NCBI RefSeq assembly: GCF_008629695.1
Contig: NZ_VWSH01000002.1
Span: forward strand, 465,410 to 529,409
Direction: 5' to 3'
DNA from: Taibaiella lutea
Lineage (GTDB): Bacteria > Bacteroidota > Bacteroidia > Chitinophagales > Chitinophagaceae
DNA: 64,000 nucleotides
A program made the translations under genes and the position numbers. This document shows positions 50,739-62,979 of the stretch, piece by piece. Numbering within the stretch: the first letter of the stretch is position 1; each line of letters begins with the position of its first letter. The notes under the pieces are model-generated. The model did not search any database and was not told the DNA's origin. It was given only the letters and a program-made list of their open reading frames with translations.

Positions 50739-52511
50739 TTATCTTGTTACTTCAATTTTCCTTGCTACAGTTCCTTTGTCCGTATAGATTTCAATAGTGT
50801 ACGATCCTGCAGCAACATTGCTTAGATCTAATGTGTGTTTGTCGTTAGCATCAGCATTGGAGTGGTATATTACCTGACCCAATATATTATAAACCTCAAC
50901 CCTCTGCATTTTCAGATTTCCCTTATTCAGCAACGTAACAATGCCTTTAGCAGGATTTGGGTAAGCTATAAGCTCTTCATTGCTTACATTAATCTGGTGA
51001 ATGCCTACAATGTGGGCGGCTAATGTATCATCCGTAAATCCGCAAGTACTGCTTAGTCGTAATTTTACGATATAATCTCCTGCATTTGCATAATCATGAT
51101 ATGGAGAAGCCGAAAAGCTGTGTAAAGTACCATCGCCAAAATCCCAATCAAAACCTATGACATTTTGTGGGTCAACTGCTGTAAAATAAAACCTTTTCGA
51201 ACCATCATTTGAAACCTGAATTCCCTGGATGCCCGGCAACTCTCCCTGCATTCTTACATGAATGGTGTCAGTTGAAATACACCCGAGCGCACTCGTAACA
51301 AATACATTATAATCTCCCGTTGATGTAACGTCTATTGTCTGTCCCGTCTGTCCGGTATTCCAGAAATATTCAATGCCTTCATTTCCTGCATTTAGTGAAA
51401 GTACAATACCGTTGCATACTGTTGTATCGTTTCCTAATTCTACAGCAGGATTTTCGCGGAGTATAACATTAATAGTATCGCTGCCTCTGCAAGTGTACAT
51501 ATCTGTTACTTCTACACTATAAGTGCCGCTTGTGTTAACTGCTCTTACCTGACTACTGCTTTCATCGTCCCACAAGAAAACAGGCGAATTCGGATGATTG
51601 CCTGCATCCAATACGATAGAACTGTTTTTATCCACGCATATATTGATATCTTCTCCGAGATCAACATTTAAAGGTTGCGGCGATACTAAAAATGCCGCTG
51701 TCGAATCTGCATCGCCTGAAACACACTTTACGATGCATCTGAACTTTGTTTCCTGGACGATAGCAGGTGTAGCCTGATTATCGGTATTGCTTCCAAAGTC
51801 AATCCATGCCCCTGTTATAGTGTATTGCCATTGATAACTGATTCCGGGTCCTGCTGTATTCCCTGCCAGATTCAGTGTAGCCGGCGTATTACAAACAACC
51901 GAAGCCGGTCCATTCACTGTACCGGCGGTCGGGGCGCCCGAGCATGCCATCGTCAGGGTAGGGGAAACTGTCGGAGCAGCCTGTTGATCTGAAGAACGGA
52001 AGATATAAGTTGTAGAAGGCGCTGCATTTGCAGTCGGCCTGATTACCCATTCATATTCTGTCTTGTTACCATTAGTTAGATTTACGGCAGCTCCGGGATT
52101 TGATATAACCCTTCCTGCTGAAAAAGTGCCCGCGGTTGTATTAGGCAGTTGCTGAGTTGTGTTTGCTCCATTCGCTACAAATGTGCTTGCCTGATAAGTG
52201 AAAGCATTGGTAGCGGGATTATTCATTATAGTCCAGCTGGTACCTCCATTTGAAGAATATTCCAATGTTTGTGTTACAGGGCCAGCGCCTGTTCCTGTAT
52301 TTGCCAGTTCAATTCTTAATCGCAGCACGTCGGTTGCCGTTGCAATTACCGGAGCATTAACCGCTGCTTTCCAGGTTGCTGTTGTTTGATTGCCATCATC
52401 ATTGCGCCATCTATACTGCGTCTGCCCTATAGTAGGGGTAGTAATGATAATGGCATGCAACTGTGTTACAGAGAAGAGAAGACAGAGGAGGGGGAGAAAA
52501 AATGATTTCAT
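50739..52511 (-). CDS. Secreted PKD-domain protein with T9SS type A sorting domain
   Basis: A 590-residue exported protein: signal peptide 1-20 (ending LHAI), an N-terminal strand-rich region with RLRIELANTGTGAGPVTQTLEYS, Ig-like domains to about 430, a PKD domain at about 445-505 (FDWDFGDGTLHSF, YHDYANAGDYIVKLRL) and a type A sorting domain at about 515-590 (LIAYPNPAKGIVTLLN, YTIEIYTDKGTVARKI). Probably an extracellular structural or adhesive protein. It starts 27 bases after the N-acyltransferase stop, so the two may share a transcript. Confidence 0.88.
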   Translation of the reverse strand: MKSFFLPLLCLLFSVTQLHAIIITTPTIGQTQYRWRNDDGNQTTATWKAAVNAPVIATATDVLRLRIELANTGTGAGPVTQTLEYSSNGGTSWTIMNNPATNAFTYQASTFVANGANTTQQLPNTTAGTFSAGRVISNPGAAVNLTNGNKTEYEWVIRPTANAAPSTTYIFRSSDQQAAPTVSPTLTMACSGAPTAGTVNGPASVVCNTPATLNLAGNTAGPGISYQWQYTITGAWIDFGSNTDNQATPAIVQETKFRCIVKCVSGDADSTAAFLVSPQPLNVDLGEDINICVDKNSSIVLDAGNHPNSPVFLWDDESSSQVRAVNTSGTYSVEVTDMYTCRGSDTINVILRENPAVELGNDTTVCNGIVLSLNAGNEGIEYFWNTGQTGQTIDVTSTGDYNVFVTSALGCISTDTIHVRMQGELPGIQGIQVSNDGSKRFYFTAVDPQNVIGFDWDFGDGTLHSFSASPYHDYANAGDYIVKLRLSSTCGFTDDTLAAHIVGIHQINVSNEELIAYPNPAKGIVTLLNKGNLKMQRVEVYNILGQVIYHSNADANDKHTLDLSNVAAGSYTIEIYTDKGTVARKIEVTR

Positions 52512-52538
52512 AATTGCGGTTCTTTTTGGTTTTGATGA

Positions 52539-54038
52539 TTAAATAAAACAGAAGAAAAGAATAATTAGACCTGAAATACATAAAACGAATATGCTGAAAA
52601 AATAACATGGTGATACAAAATTGTTTGGATAAAGCATAGCTGTTTGGGTATATCCATCTTCCTGATGGTTCATAACGACTATTTCTCCCGTGGCAGCTAT
52701 TATTCCTGAGATGCCCATATTGCAACTCGCCGCTATGTCTTTACGCGCTTCCACTGCCCGTAGCCTGTTCTTAAAAAACTGATGACTCACTATTCCCGGA
52801 GCTTTGGCAAACAATACATCATCGCTAAGGCTTACCAATATCTGAGCCCCGTTTTCGATACACTTTTTTGTTGCATCCGGAACATACAATTCACTGCAAA
52901 TAAGCACTCCTATCTTACCATGAGCAGTAGTTATTACACTATTGTCGTTTCCAGGTTTGAAGTAATTACGCTCTTTACTGTTTTTTAATACTGAAGATGA
53001 AAGAAACGGCATTGCACGTTCAGCCATTGCAACCAGGAAATGCTTGTCATGCCTGCCTTTAACTGTTCCATCCGGTAAAATGCAATAAGCCGAATTATAC
53101 ATATTCTTGTTGCTGTCTTCCGTTTTCATCCCCATTATATGACAAACCCCGGGATGAGAAGCAGAACTTTTCAATACTTCTTTTAATAAATCATCATCCG
53201 CACGATAAGGCCATGGCACAATTCCCTCCGGCCACAAAACAATATCCGGACTGGTATTTAAGGCAGATTCGTTAAGCGTCAATAGGTTTTTTGCAAGAAA
53301 ATTACCAGTCTCCTCATTCCATTTTTCATCCTGAGGAATATTCCCGCTCAGCAGTGCTACAGACACCGGTTTCCCGGATACTATAACCCGTTCTTTGAAA
53401 TCAAGCAATATACCCCAACCGATTCCCATGTATATAAGAATTAGGCCTAAAGGAATGAATGCCTTTTTCCATTGACTTTGTTGTATGAAAAAGGCGAATA
53501 AATAATTTACAAAAACAACAACGAAATTCAGCAAACAGATACCGCCGAATGACGAAGGTTGTATAGCGTACAGGTTATCAAATATTGCATTACCGATATC
53601 ATAAGAAAACCACGGCATGCCTGAAAAAATAATTGAAAGCAGGAAAGCTCCTATTGTCCAGATGGCAGCTATTAAAAAGGCATTAATCCAGAGTGGCTTC
53701 TTTTTTGTTTTAAGAATGGAAAAGCACAATGCAAGTAATCCAAAATAAATGGCCATAATTGCAGGAACCAGCAAGCTCACCAAAATTGCACCCGGAATAT
53801 TGTCACTTGAAATAGTAAGAATCGCAACAGGCATCCAATAATATATCACGCAATAAAACACAAAACCAAAAAACGCACCTGAAAAAAATGCAGCCTTCCT
53901 TTTGTCATCCCTGACAGCAATGAAAAATGGAATAAGACAAATCCAGGCCAGATAAAACTGAACCAAATTCAATGCAAGCCCATACAGAATCGCAGCAATA
54001 ATGATAAACAGGCCTTTTTTTAAGCAGTTATAGTTCAT
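52539..54038 (-). CDS. lnt: Apolipoprotein N-acyltransferase
   Basis: Adds the third acyl chain to lipoproteins in the inner membrane. The ATG at 54038 gives 499 residues; the upstream ATG at 54104 adds 22 charged residues before the first helix. About six to seven membrane segments are followed by a carbon-nitrogen hydrolase domain (about 225-480) and a final helix. The catalytic triad is Glu271 (LWPEGIVPWP), Lys332 (RHDKHFL) and Cys381 (VLICSELY), as in E. coli Lnt. This fits the many lipoproteins in the window. Confidence 0.9.
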   Translation of the reverse strand: MNYNCLKKGLFIIIAAILYGLALNLVQFYLAWICLIPFFIAVRDDKRKAAFFSGAFFGFVFYCVIYYWMPVAILTISSDNIPGAILVSLLVPAIMAIYFGLLALCFSILKTKKKPLWINAFLIAAIWTIGAFLLSIIFSGMPWFSYDIGNAIFDNLYAIQPSSFGGICLLNFVVVFVNYLFAFFIQQSQWKKAFIPLGLILIYMGIGWGILLDFKERVIVSGKPVSVALLSGNIPQDEKWNEETGNFLAKNLLTLNESALNTSPDIVLWPEGIVPWPYRADDDLLKEVLKSSASHPGVCHIMGMKTEDSNKNMYNSAYCILPDGTVKGRHDKHFLVAMAERAMPFLSSSVLKNSKERNYFKPGNDNSVITTAHGKIGVLICSELYVPDATKKCIENGAQILVSLSDDVLFAKAPGIVSHQFFKNRLRAVEARKDIAASCNMGISGIIAATGEIVVMNHQEDGYTQTAMLYPNNFVSPCYFFSIFVLCISGLIILFFCFI

Positions 54039-54346
54039 CGTTTTAATGTGTATAAACACAATATAATCTTTCCGGACTTTATTTTCTCTTATCCTCTTTA
54101 ACAATTTAATGTAGTAGACGTTGGGAATTCGTTAATCAGTTGGTTTTTTAAGTTAATACGCTGGAAAATCGACAATTGATTTATGTCATTTTTTTAATGC
54201 TTTGTTTCAAAATGTCTTCATTTCGGCTCTGGAATTGCGTTATTTATCATAAATTTAACATAAAAATCTAACTTTAACATTTTTAAAACTATTTTTAATG
54301 CTAAATAAATGTTAAACATTCTACATCTCCTCTTTTTATCAAAAAA

Positions 54347-54378
54347 TTTGTTCATTAATTAAAACATATTTACCTTTG
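54347..54378 (+). promoter_or_regulatory. Promoter of rpoB: TTTG (54347-54350), 20-base spacer, TACCTTTG (54371-54378)
   Basis: The best Bacteroidota-type promoter in the window: both elements match the consensus exactly at ideal spacing. Transcription should begin near 54383-54385, giving an rpoB leader of about 140 bases. Confidence 0.8.
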
Positions 54379-54379
54379 C

Positions 54380-54523
54380 TCTCCCTTATTGGGAAGAACG
54401 CACGTGCAAATTTTCTATTGGTCCAGAATTTTTAAAATTTATTGCTAAAACCTATTTCAAAAAGAACCTTCTTTTTGGAGTGGGAATATTTTGTTTTTTA
54501 CAAATAACAAGGTGTAAAATACT
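54380..54523 (+). promoter_or_regulatory. rpoB leader with hairpins
   Basis: The predicted 5' untranslated region holds a small stem near its start (CCCTTATTGGG, 54383-54393) and a perfect hairpin at 54458-54477 (CAAAAAGAA, CC, TTCTTTTTG) about 46 bases before the ATG. The second has an oligo-U-rich 3' arm and might attenuate; this is inference. The rest of the gap upstream of the promoter (54105-54346) shows only AT-rich sequence. Confidence 0.45.
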
Positions 54524-57500
54524 ATGTCTAACGTCACAAAACGCACACAAACAGGTCGTGTAAATTTCGCTAAAATCCATGATGTAGCGGCTACACCTGA
54601 TTTGTTGGGTATCCAGCTTCAGTCATTTCAGGACTTTTTCCAACTCGAAACCACGCCCGATAAGCGTGACGTAGAAGGATTGTTCCGCGTGTTTAAGGAA
54701 AACTTTCCTATTACAGATACGCGTAACATCTTCGTTCTGGAATTCCTTGACTATTTTATTGACCCACCCCGCTACACTATTGAAGAGTGTATGGAGCGTG
54801 GTTTAACGTATTCCGTACCGCTGAAAGCTAAGTTGCGTCTTAGCTGTAACGATGAAGAACACGTTGACTTCGAAACCATCGTACAGGATGTATTCCTTGG
54901 AAACATTCCGTACATGACACCTCGCGGTACTTTCGTAGTTAATGGTGCAGAGCGTGTTGTTGTATCTCAATTACACCGTTCTCCCGGCGTATTCTTCGGA
55001 CAAAGTACACACCCGAACGGTACCAAAATTTATTCTGCCCGTGTAATTCCTTTCAAAGGCGCATGGATGGAGTTTGCTACTGATATCAATAACGTAATGT
55101 ATGCTTACATCGACCGTAAGAAGAAATTCCCGGTTACTACATTATTACGTTCTATCGGTTTCGAAAATGATAAAGACATCCTTAACTTATTCGGAATGGC
55201 TGATGAGGTGAAAACCGACCGCAAGTCATTGGAAGCAAATTTAGGCCGTCGTTTGGCTGAGCGTGTTTTACGTAGCTGGACAGAAGATTTCGTGGATGAA
55301 GATACCGGTGAAGTTGTTTCTATCGAGCGTAACGAGGTTATCCTTGAGCGTGACAGTGTATTGAGCGAAGAACATCTGGATACCATTATTGAAATGGGAA
55401 CAGATTCTATCTATATACAAAAAGAAGAGTTGAGCGGTGATTATTCCATCATCTACAACACTTTGAATAAAGATACTTCCAACTCAGAATTAGAAGCCGT
55501 TCAGCATATCTACCGCCAGTTACGTGGTAGTGATGCGCCGGATGATGAAACTGCACGTGGTATCATTGAAAAATTATTCTTCTCTGACAAACGTTACGAT
55601 TTGGGCGAAGTAGGTCGCTACAAAATCAACCGTAAACTGGAGCTGGATCTTGCCAACGAAAAGAAAGTTCTTTCTAAAGAAGATATCATTGCCATCATCA
55701 AATATCTGGTACGCCTTTCAAACGGTAAAGCCGAGATTGATGATATCGATCACCTGAGCAATCGTCGTGTTCGTACAGTAGGTGAGCAATTATATGCACA
55801 ATTCGGTGTTGGTTTGAGCCGTATGGCCCGTACCATCCGTGAGCGTATGAACGTTCGTGATAACGAGGTCTTCACTCCAATCGATTTGATTAACGCAAGA
55901 ACGCTTTCTTCTGTAATCAACTCTTTCTTCGGTACTTCCCAGTTATCCCAATTCTTAGACCAAACCAATCCATTGTCAGAAATTACGCACAAACGTCGTA
56001 TTTCCGCTCTTGGACCCGGCGGTTTGAGCAGGGAAAGAGCAGGTTTCGAGGTGCGTGACGTTCACTATTCTCACTATGGCCGTCTTTGTACCATTGAAAC
56101 ACCGGAAGGACCAAACATTGGTTTGATTTCTACCCTTTGCGTACACGCTAAAATCAATGATATGGGTTTCATCGAAACACCGTATCGTAAAGTTAAAGGT
56201 GGTAAAGTAGATTTGAAAAACGAATACTACTTGTCTGCAGAGGAAGAAGATGATAAAAAAATTGCACAGGCAAACGTTCCTTTAGATGATAAAGGTATGT
56301 TCCTTGAAGATAAAATTAAATCGCGTGAAACAGGTGACTTCCCTATTTTGGATCCGGGTGAAGTAGAATTCATGGATGTGGCGCCAAACCAGATTGTTGG
56401 TTTGTCAGCTTCCCTGATTCCGTTCCTGGAGCATGATGATGCCAACCGTGCCCTGATGGGTTCGAACATGCAACGTCAGGCAGTTCCATTGGTACGTCCG
56501 CAGGCTCCGATTGTAGGTACCGGTCTGGAAGGCAAAGCAGCTCGCGATGCACGTATCCAGATTCACGCTGAAGGTACAGGTGTTGTTGAATATGTTGATG
56601 CTAACGAAATTCATGTTCGTTATGACCGCAGCGAAAAACAACGTCTTGTTTCTTTCGAAGATGATTTGAAAGTTTATAAATTAACGAAATACAAAAAGAC
56701 CAACCAAAGTACAAGTATCAACTTGAGCCCTGCGGTACGTAAAGGTCAGAAAGTAGCTGAAGGTGATTTCTTAACTCAGGGTTATGCTACGCAAAACGGT
56801 GAGTTGGCATTGGGACGTAACTTAAAAGTAGCGTTCATGCCTTGGAAAGGTTACAACTTTGAGGATGCGATTGTAATCAATGAAAAAGTAGTACGCGAAG
56901 ATTTATTTACATCAGTTCACATTGATGAATATGAATTGGAAGTACGTGATACTAAATTAGGTGAAGAAGAACTGACTGCTGATATTCCGAACATTTCTGA
57001 AGAAGCTACAAAAGATTTGGATGAAAACGGTATTATCCGCATTGGTGCAAAAGTTACCGAAGGAGATATCCTTATCGGTAAAATCACACCAAAAGGTGAA
57101 TCTGACCCTACTCCGGAAGAAAAACTATTGCGTGCCATCTTTGGTGACAAAGCGGGCGATGCAAAAGATGCTTCTCTGAAAGCTTCTCCGTCTGTAGAAG
57201 GTGTTATTATCGACAAGCAATTGTTCCAACGCGCCAAGAAAGATAAGAACGCTAAAGTGAAAGAGAAAGGTGAACTGGAGAAAATTGAAAAAGTACACAA
57301 CGTAAACGTAGAAGAAATCAAAAAGCTTCTATTGGAGAAATTGGGTGTATTGCTTGCTGACAAAGCATCTGCAGGTGTTACCAATACTTATGGCGAACCG
57401 GTTATCTCTAAAGGCGGCAAGTTCTCTTCCAAAGTATTGAACTCTGTTGACTTCCAGAATGTAAATCCATTAGGTTGGACAGGCGAGCAGGAAGCAGATG

Positions 57501-58351
57501 ATTTGGTAAACCAATTGTTGCATAACTACAACATCAAATACAATGAAGAATTAGGTCGCTACAAACGCGAAAAATTCAATTTGTCTATTGGTGATGAGTT
57601 ACCGACAGGTGTATTGAAGCTGGCTAAAGTTTACCTTGCTGTTAAACGTAAGTTGAAAGTAGGTGATAAGATGGCGGGCCGTCACGGTAACAAGGGTATC
57701 GTTGCCAAGATTGTACGTGCAGAAGATATGCCGTTCCTGGAAGATGGAACGCCGGTTGATATCGTATTGAATCCGCTGGGTGTACCTTCCCGTATGAACT
57801 TGGGTCAGATTTATGAAACCATTCTTGGATGGGCCGGTGAAAAATTAGGTTTGCGTTTTGCAACTCCAATCTTCGACGGTGCTTCCGGTGATGAAATCAA
57901 ACATTATATCGAAGAAGCAGGTTTGCCTTCATTTGGTCACACCTATCTTTATGATGGTGAAACCGGTGTTCGTTTCGACCAGAAAGCTACGGTTGGTATC
58001 ATCTATATGATTAAGCTTCACCACATGGTTGACGATAAGATGCACGCACGTTCTATCGGGCCATACTCTCTTATTACGCAACAACCATTGGGTGGTAAAG
58101 CTCAGTTTGGTGGTCAGCGTTTTGGTGAGATGGAGGTTTGGGCTCTTGAGGCTTACGGTGCATCTAACATCTTACAAGAATTATTGACTATTAAGTCAGA
58201 TGATATTGTAGGCCGTGCCAAAGCTTATGAGTCTATCGTTAAAGGCGACAACATTCCGAAAGCAGGTATTCCTGAATCATTCAACGTATTGGTTCATGAG
58301 TTACGCGGCTTAGGTCTGGAACTGACTTTCGATACAGACCCGGCAAAATAA
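54524..58351 (+). CDS. rpoB: RNA polymerase beta subunit
   Basis: Catalytic-core subunit of RNA polymerase. 1275 residues, near the usual Bacteroidota length. Conserved blocks include [14 protein letters not shown], the rifampicin-region sequence [20 protein letters not shown] then [19 protein letters not shown], and near the C-terminus [16 protein letters not shown] and [18 protein letters not shown]. The rifampicin-site residues look wild type. It has its own promoter and a long leader; no ribosomal protein genes precede it. rpoC follows after 196 bases. Confidence 0.98.
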   Translation: MSNVTKRTQTGRVNFAKIHDVAATPDLLGIQLQSFQDFFQLETTPDKRDVEGLFRVFKENFPITDTRNIFVLEFLDYFIDPPRYTIEECMERGLTYSVPLKAKLRLSCNDEEHVDFETIVQDVFLGNIPYMTPRGTFVVNGAERVVVSQLHRSPGVFFGQSTHPNGTKIYSARVIPFKGAWMEFATDINNVMYAYIDRKKKFPVTTLLRSIGFENDKDILNLFGMADEVKTDRKSLEANLGRRLAERVLRSWTEDFVDEDTGEVVSIERNEVILERDSVLSEEHLDTIIEMGTDSIYIQKEELSGDYSIIYNTLNKDTSNSELEAVQHIYRQLRGSDAPDDETARGIIEKLFFSDKRYDLGEVGRYKINRKLELDLANEKKVLSKEDIIAIIKYLVRLSNGKAEIDDIDHLSNRRVRTVGEQLYAQFGVGLSRMARTIRERMNVRDNEVFTPIDLINARTLSSVINSFFGTSQLSQFLDQTNPLSEITHKRRISALGPGGLSRERAGFEVRDVHYSHYGRLCTIETPEGPNIGLISTLCVHAKINDMGFIETPYRKVKGGKVDLKNEYYLSAEEEDDKKIAQANVPLDDKGMFLEDKIKSRETGDFPILDPGEVEFMDVAPNQIVGLSASLIPFLEHDDANRALMGSNMQRQAVPLVRPQAPIVGTGLEGKAARDARIQIHAEGTGVVEYVDANEIHVRYDRSEKQRLVSFEDDLKVYKLTKYKKTNQSTSINLSPAVRKGQKVAEGDFLTQGYATQNGELALGRNLKVAFMPWKGYNFEDAIVINEKVVREDLFTSVHIDEYELEVRDTKLGEEELTADIPNISEEATKDLDENGIIRIGAKVTEGDILIGKITPKGESDPTPEEKLLRAIFGDKAGDAKDASLKASPSVEGVIIDKQLFQRAKKDKNAKVKEKGELEKIEKVHNVNVEEIKKLLLEKLGVLLADKASAGVTNTYGEPVISKGGKFSSKVLNSVDFQNVNPLGWTGEQEADDLVNQLLHNYNIKYNEELGRYKREKFNLSIGDELPTGVLKLAKVYLAVKRKLKVGDKMAGRHGNKGIVAKIVRAEDMPFLEDGTPVDIVLNPLGVPSRMNLGQIYETILGWAGEKLGLRFATPIFDGASGDEIKHYIEEAGLPSFGHTYLYDGETGVRFDQKATVGIIYMIKLHHMVDDKMHARSIGPYSLITQQPLGGKAQFGGQRFGEMEVWALEAYGASNILQELLTIKSDDIVGRAKAYESIVKGDNIPKAGIPESFNVLVHELRGLGLELTFDTDPAK

Positions 58352-58382
58352 GTAATGAAACATTGAGTCATCATAAATAAAA

Positions 58383-58413
58383 TTCCTGCGGCATCGCTGT
58401 GATGCTGCGGGAA
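58383..58413. other. Hairpin in the rpoB-rpoC spacer
   Basis: Thirteen-bp stem with two G-U pairs (58383-58395 with 58401-58413), GCTGT loop, followed by A-rich, not T-rich, sequence, so it is not a canonical + strand terminator. A second inverted repeat lies at 58466-58475/58490-58499. They might be processing or pausing sites. Confidence 0.55.
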
Positions 58414-58547
58414 AAAATAAAAAGAGCCTCAACTATTGTTACTGAACTGAATTGATTTTTTGAAACAATATATTTCCGGGGTTACTCAAAAATATATTGT
58501 CCCTGATAAAAATATTTTTAAAATCTTTTTAAAATTCCTTTGCTAAA

Positions 58548-61500
58548 ATGGCAATTAAAAAAGACAACCGACCAAGATCCGGTTTTGATAAAATAACGAT
58601 TAGTCTGGCTTCCCCCGATGGAATCCTTGATCGTTCTTATGGTGAGGTGTTGAAGCCTGAAACTATAAACTATCGTACTTACAAACCTGAGCGTGATGGT
58701 CTTTTCTGCGAAAAAATATTCGGACCCGTTAAGGATTACGAATGTTATTGCGGAAAGTACAAACGTATTCGTTATAAAGGAATCGTCTGCGATCGTTGTG
58801 GTGTAGAAGTTACAGAGAAGAAAGTACGTCGCGAGCGTATGGGCCACCTTAAATTAGTGGTTCCCGTTGTTCATATCTGGTATTTCAAAAGCTTGCCGAA
58901 TAAAATCGGTTACCTTTTGGGCTCCTCTTCCAAAAAATTAGAAAGCATTGTTTACTACGAACGCTATGTTGTAGTTCAGGCAGGTGAAGCTGAAGAGCTT
59001 ATCCGTCAGAAACTGAGCATGAAGGATAGTGAAGATACTTACATGGCTTTATTGTCAGAAGACGAGTATCTGGACATCGTAGATGCTTTGCCAAAAGAAA
59101 ATCAATATTTACCTGATGATGATCCAAATAAGTTCATCGCGCAAATGGGTGCTGAAGCAGTTCAGTCCTTATTGAGCCGTTTGAACCTGGATCAGATGTC
59201 TTATGATCTTCGTAATGCTGCAGCAAACGAAACTTCACAACAACGTAAACAAGAAGCCTTAAAACGTCTTGGTGTTGTGGAAGCTTTCCGTGATGCAAAC
59301 ACACGCGTAGAAAATAAACCTGAGTGGATGGTGATGCAATACATCCCTGTTATTCCACCTGAGTTACGTCCGTTGGTTCCATTGGATGGTGGCCGTTTTG
59401 CGTCTTCCGACCTTAATGACCTTTACCGTCGTGTTATCATCCGTAACAACCGTTTGAAAAGACTATTGGAAATCAAAGCGCCTGAAGTAATCTTACGTAA
59501 TGAAAAACGTATGTTGCAGGAAGCGGTAGATTCCCTGTTTGATAACTCCCGTAAATCCAACGCCGTTAAAGCTGAAGGTGGACGTGCTTTGAAATCCCTT
59601 TCCGATGTATTGAAAGGTAAGCAAGGTCGTTTCCGTCAGAACTTGTTGGGTAAACGTGTGGATTACTCCGGTCGTTCTGTAATCGTTGTAGGACCTGAAA
59701 TGGCTTTGCATGAGTGCGGTATTCCTAAGGATATGGCGGCAGAGTTATTCAAACCGTTTATCATCCGTAAATTAATTGAAAGAGGTATCGTTAAAACGGT
59801 GAAATCTGCCAAGAAATTAGTAGAACGTAAAGAAGCCGTTGTTTGGGATATTCTTGAAAATGTGTTGAAAGGTCACCCTGTAATGCTGAACCGTGCCCCT
59901 ACGTTGCACCGTTTGTCTATTCAGGCCTTCCAGCCAAAAATGATTGAAGGTAAAGCGATTCAATTGCACCCATTGGTATGTTCTGCGTTCAACGCCGATT
60001 TCGATGGTGACCAGATGGCCGTTCACGTGCCTTTGAGCAACGCTGCAATCATGGAAGCCCAATTGCTGATGCTTGCCTCTCATAACATTCTTAACCCTCA
60101 AAATGGTACGCCAATCACGCTTCCTTCTCAGGACATGGTATTGGGCTTGTATTATTTAACAAAAGGTAAAAGAAGCAACGAAACCGAAACCATCAAAGGC
60201 GAAGGCAAAACCTTCTACTCTGCTGAAGAAGTTATCATTGCAAACAATGAAGGAAGAGCTGACCTTCACGCATGGATCAGGGTTAAAGCCTGGGTTCGCG
60301 GTAAAGACGGCCAGTTAGAATATAAGTTAATCGAAACTACAGTTGGTCGTGTATTGTTCAACCAGTTTGTACCAAAAGATAACGGTTACGTAAATGCTCT
60401 TTTGACTAAGAAATCATTGCGTGAAATTATCGGTGCAATTCTTAAGAACTCTAATATCCCTCAGACTGTTAAGTTCCTGGATGATATCAAGACACTTGGT
60501 TTCCGTACGGCATTCCGTGGTGGTCTTTCCTTTAACATCAATGACCTTACTATTCCTGAAGTAAAAGAAAGATTAGTGGCAGGTGCGCAGGAAGAAGTGG
60601 ATGAAGTTTGGGAAAACTACAACATGGGTCTTATCACCAACAACGAGCGTTATAACCAAATCATCGATATCTGGTCGCGTGTGGATACCCGCGTAACAGA
60701 AACGTTGATTCATGAGATGGCAACAGATAAGCAAGGTTTCAACTCTGTTTACATGATGCTTGATTCAGGTGCGCGTGGTAGTAAACAACAGGTAAAACAG
60801 TTGGCCGGTTTGAGAGGTTTGATGGCTAAACCGCGTCGTAGTGGTTCATCAGGTTCTGAAATCATTGAGAACCCGATTCTTGCAAACTTTAAAGATGGTT
60901 TGTCGGTATTGGAGTACTTTATCTCTACCCACGGTGCGCGTAAAGGTCTTGCGGATACGGCATTGAAAACGGCAGATGCGGGTTACCTTACCCGTCGTCT
61001 GGTGGACGTTGCGCAGGATGTTGTTATCAACGAAGTGGATTGCGGCACATTGCGTGGCCTTGCAACTTCTGCGTTGAAAGACAACGAAGAAATCGTAGAA
61101 CCATTATTCGACCGTATTTTAGGACGTACTTCATTGCATGATGTTTACCATCCGCATGAAAATACATTAATCGTTGCTGCAGGTGCAGGAATTGACGAAG
61201 ACGTTGCCAATGCTATTGAAGAAGCAGGTATCGAAACTGTAGAAATACGTTCCGTATTGACTTGTGAATCTAAACGCGGATGTTGCGCATTGTGTTATGG
61301 TAAAAACCTTGCAACAGGTTACCACGCACAAAAAGGTGATGCAGTTGGTATCATTGCAGCGCAATCCATCGGTGAGCCGGGTACACAGTTGACACTACGT
61401 ACCTTCCACGTTGGTGGTACGGCATCTTCTACTGCAATTGAATCTACCATGTATGCCAAGTTTGACGGTACCGTTCAGTTTGACGGTCTTCGTACAACCA

Positions 61501-62870
61501 AACATACTAACGATGAAGGCGAAGATGTGAATGTAGTTATCGGTCGTACAGGTGAGATGCGTATCATGGATATGGAAAATGACCGCCTGATGATTACCAA
61601 TAACATTCCTTACGGTTCTACCCTGAAAGTAAAGAATGGCCAGAAAGTGAAGAAAGGCGATGCAATCTGTTCATGGGATCCGTTTAACGCCGTTATCATT
61701 TCCGAGCAGGATGGTACCATTGACTTTGAAAGCGTATTGGAAGGTATTACTTTCCGTGAAGAATCCGATGAGCAGACAGGTCACCGCGAGAAAGTGGTTA
61801 TTGAAACGAAAGATAAAACCAAGATTCCGTCTATCATTGTAGAAGGAAAAGAAAATAAAACATACAACTTACCGGTTGGCTCGCACATTGCCGTAAGCGT
61901 TGGCGATAAAGTAAGAAGCGGTCAGGTTCTTGTGAAAATACCACGTGTAATGGGACGTTCACGAGATATCACCGGAGGTCTTCCGCGTGTAACAGAGTTG
62001 TTCGAAGCACGTAACCCATCCAATCCTTCGGTAGTTGCCGAGATTGACGGTGTTGTAAGCTTTGGCGGTATCAAACGTGGTAACCGTGAAATCATGGTTG
62101 AAGCGAAAGAAGGTATGGTTAAAAAGTATCTTGTTCCGTTGTCCCGTCAGATTACCGTTCAGGATGGTGACTTTATCAAAGCAGGTAACCAACTTTCCGA
62201 TGGTTCTACCACGCCAAGCGATATCCTTGCCATTAAAGGACCACACGCTGTACAGGAATACCTTGTTAACGAGATTCAGGAAGTTTACCGTTTACAAGGG
62301 GTGAAAATCAATGATAAGCACGTTGAAGTTATCGTTCGTCAGATGATGCGTAAAGTAAGAATCATTGACCAGGGCGATACCCGTTTCTTAGAAGACGATA
62401 CTGTTGATAAGAACGACTTCATGAACGAAAATGACTGGATTTACGATAAGAAAGTAGTGTTGGATTCAGGTGACTCTGAAAAATTACATCCGGGTCAGAT
62501 TGTAACCCTTCGTGAAATCCGTGAAGAAAACAGTTCTCTGCGTCGTAACGACAAGAAAATTGTGGAACACCGCGATGCACAACCTGCTACATCTTCACCG
62601 TTGTTGTTGGGTATTACCAAGGCTTCACTTGGAACACAAAGCTGGATTTCAGCAGCGTCCTTCCAGGAAACAACCAAAGTATTGTCAACTGCGGCTATCA
62701 CAGGTAAATCTGACAATTTGTTAGGCTTGAAAGAAAACGTTATCACCGGCGGCTTAATCCCTGCAGGTACCGGTAACCGTGACTTCAACGAAATGATTGT
62801 TGGTTCTAAAGAAGAGTACGAATTGTTGCTTGCCAGCAAAGACGTTCTTGAATTTGATGATGAAGAATAA
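58548..62870 (+). CDS. rpoC: RNA polymerase beta-prime subunit
   Basis: Partner of RpoB, carrying the active-site magnesium. 1440 residues. N-terminal zinc ribbon [18 protein letters not shown], the catalytic loop [18 protein letters not shown], the trigger-loop region with [18 protein letters not shown], and a second Cys cluster [13 protein letters not shown] are intact. A promoter-like ATTCCTTTG lies immediately before the ATG, but co-transcription with rpoB is the normal arrangement. The final acidic VLEFDDEE is typical. A terminator follows. Confidence 0.98.
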   Translation: MAIKKDNRPRSGFDKITISLASPDGILDRSYGEVLKPETINYRTYKPERDGLFCEKIFGPVKDYECYCGKYKRIRYKGIVCDRCGVEVTEKKVRRERMGHLKLVVPVVHIWYFKSLPNKIGYLLGSSSKKLESIVYYERYVVVQAGEAEELIRQKLSMKDSEDTYMALLSEDEYLDIVDALPKENQYLPDDDPNKFIAQMGAEAVQSLLSRLNLDQMSYDLRNAAANETSQQRKQEALKRLGVVEAFRDANTRVENKPEWMVMQYIPVIPPELRPLVPLDGGRFASSDLNDLYRRVIIRNNRLKRLLEIKAPEVILRNEKRMLQEAVDSLFDNSRKSNAVKAEGGRALKSLSDVLKGKQGRFRQNLLGKRVDYSGRSVIVVGPEMALHECGIPKDMAAELFKPFIIRKLIERGIVKTVKSAKKLVERKEAVVWDILENVLKGHPVMLNRAPTLHRLSIQAFQPKMIEGKAIQLHPLVCSAFNADFDGDQMAVHVPLSNAAIMEAQLLMLASHNILNPQNGTPITLPSQDMVLGLYYLTKGKRSNETETIKGEGKTFYSAEEVIIANNEGRADLHAWIRVKAWVRGKDGQLEYKLIETTVGRVLFNQFVPKDNGYVNALLTKKSLREIIGAILKNSNIPQTVKFLDDIKTLGFRTAFRGGLSFNINDLTIPEVKERLVAGAQEEVDEVWENYNMGLITNNERYNQIIDIWSRVDTRVTETLIHEMATDKQGFNSVYMMLDSGARGSKQQVKQLAGLRGLMAKPRRSGSSGSEIIENPILANFKDGLSVLEYFISTHGARKGLADTALKTADAGYLTRRLVDVAQDVVINEVDCGTLRGLATSALKDNEEIVEPLFDRILGRTSLHDVYHPHENTLIVAAGAGIDEDVANAIEEAGIETVEIRSVLTCESKRGCCALCYGKNLATGYHAQKGDAVGIIAAQSIGEPGTQLTLRTFHVGGTASSTAIESTMYAKFDGTVQFDGLRTTKHTNDEGEDVNVVIGRTGEMRIMDMENDRLMITNNIPYGSTLKVKNGQKVKKGDAICSWDPFNAVIISEQDGTIDFESVLEGITFREESDEQTGHREKVVIETKDKTKIPSIIVEGKENKTYNLPVGSHIAVSVGDKVRSGQVLVKIPRVMGRSRDITGGLPRVTELFEARNPSNPSVVAEIDGVVSFGGIKRGNREIMVEAKEGMVKKYLVPLSRQITVQDGDFIKAGNQLSDGSTTPSDILAIKGPHAVQEYLVNEIQEVYRLQGVKINDKHVEVIVRQMMRKVRIIDQGDTRFLEDDTVDKNDFMNENDWIYDKKVVLDSGDSEKLHPGQIVTLREIREENSSLRRNDKKIVEHRDAQPATSSPLLLGITKASLGTQSWISAASFQETTKVLSTAAITGKSDNLLGLKENVITGGLIPAGTGNRDFNEMIVGSKEEYELLLASKDVLEFDDEE

Positions 62871-62900
62871 TAATCTTCGGTAAATTCAGGTATAAAATTT

Positions 62901-62949
62901 CAAATTACAAACGGGTCGCTTTGAGAAAGGCGGCCCGTTTTGTAATTTG
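62901..62949 (+). terminator. Terminator after rpoC
   Basis: Long, slightly imperfect hairpin: arms starting CAAATTACAAACGGG (62901) and ending CCCGTTTTGTAATTTG (62949). Confidence 0.8.
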
Positions 62950-62979
62950 GCTATGTGCTTTTTTTTCTGTTAAATAATG

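Noticed and set aside
50549-50797. 82-residue ORF on the plus strand
   Set aside because: It runs through two terminator hairpins and into the opposite-strand gene and has no protein-like pattern.
52411-52725. 104-residue minus-strand ORF bridging lnt and the PKD protein
   Set aside because: Overlaps both recognised genes in another frame and has no family features.
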